Shown: positions 5,090 through 7,285 of the stretch, piece by piece | Numbering within the stretch: the first letter of the stretch is position 1 | How the letters are laid out: each line of letters begins with the position of its first letter | NCBI GenBank assembly: GCA_017501025.1 | Contig: JAFVXS010000097.1 | Location: 1-7,285, forward strand | DNA length: 7,285 bases | DNA from: Alistipes sp. | GTDB taxonomy: Bacteria; Bacteroidota; Bacteroidia; Bacteroidales; Rikenellaceae | Direction of reading: 5' to 3' | The notes under the pieces: model-generated | Databases searched by the model: none | Told to the model about the DNA's origin: nothing | The model's input: the letters and a program-made list of their open reading frames with translations, nothing else | Made by a program: the position numbers and the translations under genes

Positions 5090-7285
5090 ATGAATTGTTT
5101 TTGGAAAATACTATCAATCCTGATTGCTCTTGCCTTCACTCTCAACGTGGCGGCACAAGAGAAAGATACAACAACCCTGACTAAACAGGAGCGACGCGAA
5201 TTGGAACGCGAAGCACGCCGACAAGCCCGCATCGACCTTCGAAACTCGCTTCGACAAGGTCGTACAGGTATGCAGCGTCCGAATGGCCCCGTAAAAATCT
5301 CCGAGAATGAGGATGACGGATGGGTTACTCCTGCAAATGCAGAGTATATGTCTGCCGACGACCAAAAACTCTACCACATTCGTCGCGTAAATGTTCACGG
5401 CGTAAAGTATCTTAACCACGACATTCTTCGTTCGGCTTCGGGTTTGGTGCCGGGCGATTCGGTATATCTGCCAAGTTCGTTCATCCAGAACGCCGCAAAC
5501 CGTCTTTGGTCGCAACGCTACTTCGCCGATATTCAGATTGGTGCTACAATCGAGGGCGACAGCGTAGATTTGGAGGTTATCCTCAAAGAGCGTCCACGTG
5601 TTATAAATTGGGCCATTACAGGCATAGCAAAGAGTAAGGCTGCCGACCTGCTTTCGGACCTCAAACTCAAACGAGGTCACGAACTCTCGGACTATATCAT
5701 CGACAAGAATATCAAGCTTATCAAAAAGCACTTTGGCGAGAAAGGTTTTCTCAACTGCGAGGTTACGCCTTCCGTTACAGCCGATACAGTCATCACACAG
5801 GGTGTAAACGTTACGTTCAACGTTAAACGAAATCCTCGTGTCCGCATCGGAAATATCTCCTTCTCGGGCAACAACGCATTCGACAGCAAACGTCTGCGTC
5901 GTACATTCAAAAAGACTCACCAGACAGGTATTCTCTTCTGGCAGAATACCAAGTTCAAGGATAGTGACTACGAAGAGGATAAGGAGTTGCTTATCGACTT
6001 CTACAACTCGAAGGGTTATCGCAATGCCAACATCCTACGCGATTCGGTCTATAAAATCAATGACAAACGTCTGGGTATCCACATCGAACTCGACGAGGGC
6101 AGCAAATTCTATATCCGCAACGTTTCGTGGGTAGGTAACTCCCGCTTCGAGACCGAGCAGTTGCGACAGATGTTGTCGTTGAAGAGTGGCGACCTCTACG
6201 ATAGAAAGTCCATCCACAAGCGTTTGGGTATCGGCAAAGAGCAGAATCCTGACGATATGTCTATTCTCTCGCTCTATCAGAACGACGGTTACCTCACCTC
6301 GCAAATCGAGCCTGCCGAGATTATTGTGGATAAGGATTCGCTCGACTTGGAGATTAAGATTTTCGAGGGTAAGCAATTTACCATCAACAACGTCGGCATC
6401 AGCGGTAATATGCGTGTAAATGACGAGGTTATCCGCCGAGAGTTATATACCCGTCCGGGCGAACTCTACAACCGTAGTCTGCTTATGCAGTCTATCCGTA
6501 CGCTCGCCGCAATGCAGCACTTCAACGAGGAGGCTATTATGCCCGATATCAAGCTCGTGCAGGGTGCAAACGACTTGGTCGATATCAACTGGCCACTCGA
6601 AGAGAAGGCTTCCGACCAATTCAATATCGCTGCGGGTTGGGGTTCCGGCACATTCGTAGGTTCGGTGGGTATCACACTCAACAACCTCTCTATCCGCAAC
6701 CTCTTCAAGAAGAGTGCTTGGCGTCCTTACCCTATGGGACAAAACCAGCGTCTTTCGATTTCGGGACAGACCAACGGTACATACTACAAGGCTCTGTCGA
6801 TTAGCTTCTCCGACCCTTGGGTAGGTGGTCGCCGACCTAACCAGCTCACAATTTCGGGTCACCTCTCCGAGTCGAACGACGCATACTACATTTGGCAAAC
6901 TCCTACGACATACTTCCGCTCGTACGGTATCGCTGTCGGATTTGGCAAGCGTCTGTCGTGGCCTGACCCATACTTCCAACTCTATGCCGAGTTGTCGTAT
7001 CAGCGTTACGATTTGAAGGGTTACACATCGTTCATTATGGAGAACGGTAACGCCAACACGCTCGCTCTTCGTCTGTCGTTGTCGCGTAACTCTACCGACC
7101 AGCCAATCTATCCACGTCGTGGTTCGGATATCTCGCTCTCGGTGCAGTTTACCCCTCCATTCTCGGCTTGGGATGGCAAGGACTACGCCGACAAGAAGTT
7201 GCCTGAACAGGATCGTTGGCGTTGGATTGAGTTCCACAAGTGGAAGTTTAAGGCACAGTGGTTCCAAGCCCTTACACGCAACCAA
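5090..7285 (+). CDS. bamA: Outer membrane protein assembly factor BamA (3'-truncated)
   Basis: Core of the BAM complex, which folds and inserts beta-barrel proteins into the outer membrane. 732 codons are present and the frame is open at the right edge. Residues 1-22 form a Sec signal peptide (MNCFWKILSILIALAFTLNVAAQ, cleavage near Ala22). A charged linker of about 70 residues follows (24-95), including an Arg/Glu-rich probable helix at 32-56. Five POTRA domains can be outlined: about 96-169, 170-248, 250-337, 341-428 and 430-505, with recurring GN/SGN turns and RYF, KGF, KGY, DGY motifs. The barrel starts near 508 (QFNIAAGWGSG) and includes SDPWVGGRRP (574-583), typical of BamA/TamA. The later strands and the conserved VRGF loop motif must lie beyond the window. 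An in-frame ATG at 5054, inside uppS, would add 12 residues; I prefer 5090 because it gives a compact signal peptide after an A-rich stretch, as is usual in Bacteroidota. Codons CGT and GGT are frequent, in keeping with high expression. Confidence 0.95.
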   Translation, partial: MNCFWKILSILIALAFTLNVAAQEKDTTTLTKQERRELEREARRQARIDLRNSLRQGRTGMQRPNGPVKISENEDDGWVTPANAEYMSADDQKLYHIRRVNVHGVKYLNHDILRSASGLVPGDSVYLPSSFIQNAANRLWSQRYFADIQIGATIEGDSVDLEVILKERPRVINWAITGIAKSKAADLLSDLKLKRGHELSDYIIDKNIKLIKKHFGEKGFLNCEVTPSVTADTVITQGVNVTFNVKRNPRVRIGNISFSGNNAFDSKRLRRTFKKTHQTGILFWQNTKFKDSDYEEDKELLIDFYNSKGYRNANILRDSVYKINDKRLGIHIELDEGSKFYIRNVSWVGNSRFETEQLRQMLSLKSGDLYDRKSIHKRLGIGKEQNPDDMSILSLYQNDGYLTSQIEPAEIIVDKDSLDLEIKIFEGKQFTINNVGISGNMRVNDEVIRRELYTRPGELYNRSLLMQSIRTLAAMQHFNEEAIMPDIKLVQGANDLVDINWPLEEKASDQFNIAAGWGSGTFVGSVGITLNNLSIRNLFKKSAWRPYPMGQNQRLSISGQTNGTYYKALSISFSDPWVGGRRPNQLTISGHLSESNDAYYIWQTPTTYFRSYGIAVGFGKRLSWPDPYFQLYAELSYQRYDLKGYTSFIMENGNANTLALRLSLSRNSTDQPIYPRRGSDISLSVQFTPPFSAWDGKDYADKKLPEQDRWRWIEFHKWKFKAQWFQALTRNQ

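Noticed and set aside
4339..5232. 297-codon minus-strand ORF opposite uppS and the start of bamA
   Set aside because: It crosses two well-supported genes on the other strand and shows no motif or plausible start; treated as a shadow.
6443..7285. Long minus-strand ORF opposite bamA (also 5114-5920)
   Set aside because: The plus strand carries continuous POTRA and barrel coding sequence; the antisense translations are unusually rich in Arg, Val and Thr and resemble nothing known.
1..7285. Mobile element, CRISPR, tRNA/rRNA gene, defence or other undescribed multi-gene system
   Set aside because: No transposase, spaced direct repeats, tRNA-like cloverleaf or unknown gene cluster was found; every gene of normal size belongs to a well-known housekeeping family.

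Overview
The window reads as ordinary, conserved chromosome from a member of the Bacteroidota, most likely order Bacteroidales. Three things point there. The gene cluster is nadK, then a cis-prenyltransferase, then bamA, with pdxJ divergent from it. Shine-Dalgarno sequences are absent. Boxes matching the Bacteroides-type -7 promoter element (TAnnTTTG) precede the genes. Base composition looks close to balanced by eye. I cannot name the genus; a Rikenellaceae/Alistipes-like source is a guess.

Layout: (1) 2-1081 (+), the nearly complete 3' part of a lipoprotein FKBP-type peptidyl-prolyl isomerase, its first few codons lying off the left edge. (2) 1095-1135, a long A/T-flanked hairpin that can terminate transcription from both sides of a convergent gene pair. 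(3) 2567-3289 and 1149-2555 (-), pdxJ followed after 11 bp by an HD-domain tRNA nucleotidyltransferase (CCA-adding), apparently one leftward transcription unit. (4) 3290-3397, a compact divergent control region with two -7-like boxes 2 bp apart on opposite strands, a 9-bp sequence repeated three times in tandem, an inverted repeat and a possible 22-codon leader ORF that overlaps the nadK start. (5) 3398-4273 nadK (+), 4357-5067 uppS (+) and 5090-7285 bamA (+), the last cut by the right edge inside its beta-barrel.

The genes serve core physiology. PdxJ makes pyridoxine phosphate, the nucleotidyltransferase matures tRNA 3' ends, NadK makes NADP, UppS makes the C55 lipid carrier for peptidoglycan and surface glycans, and BamA inserts outer-membrane beta-barrels. 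The lipoprotein FKBP is probably a periplasmic folding helper. UppS and BamA, 22 bp apart, link two envelope-building steps in one operon.

I saw no mobile element, CRISPR array, tRNA/rRNA gene, defence system or other evidently new system. The items most worth a second look are the pdxJ/nadK divergent region, the very short promoter-to-ATG spacing repeated at uppS, and the unusual architecture of the FKBP protein (duplicated N-terminal unit plus an enlarged loop in the catalytic domain).
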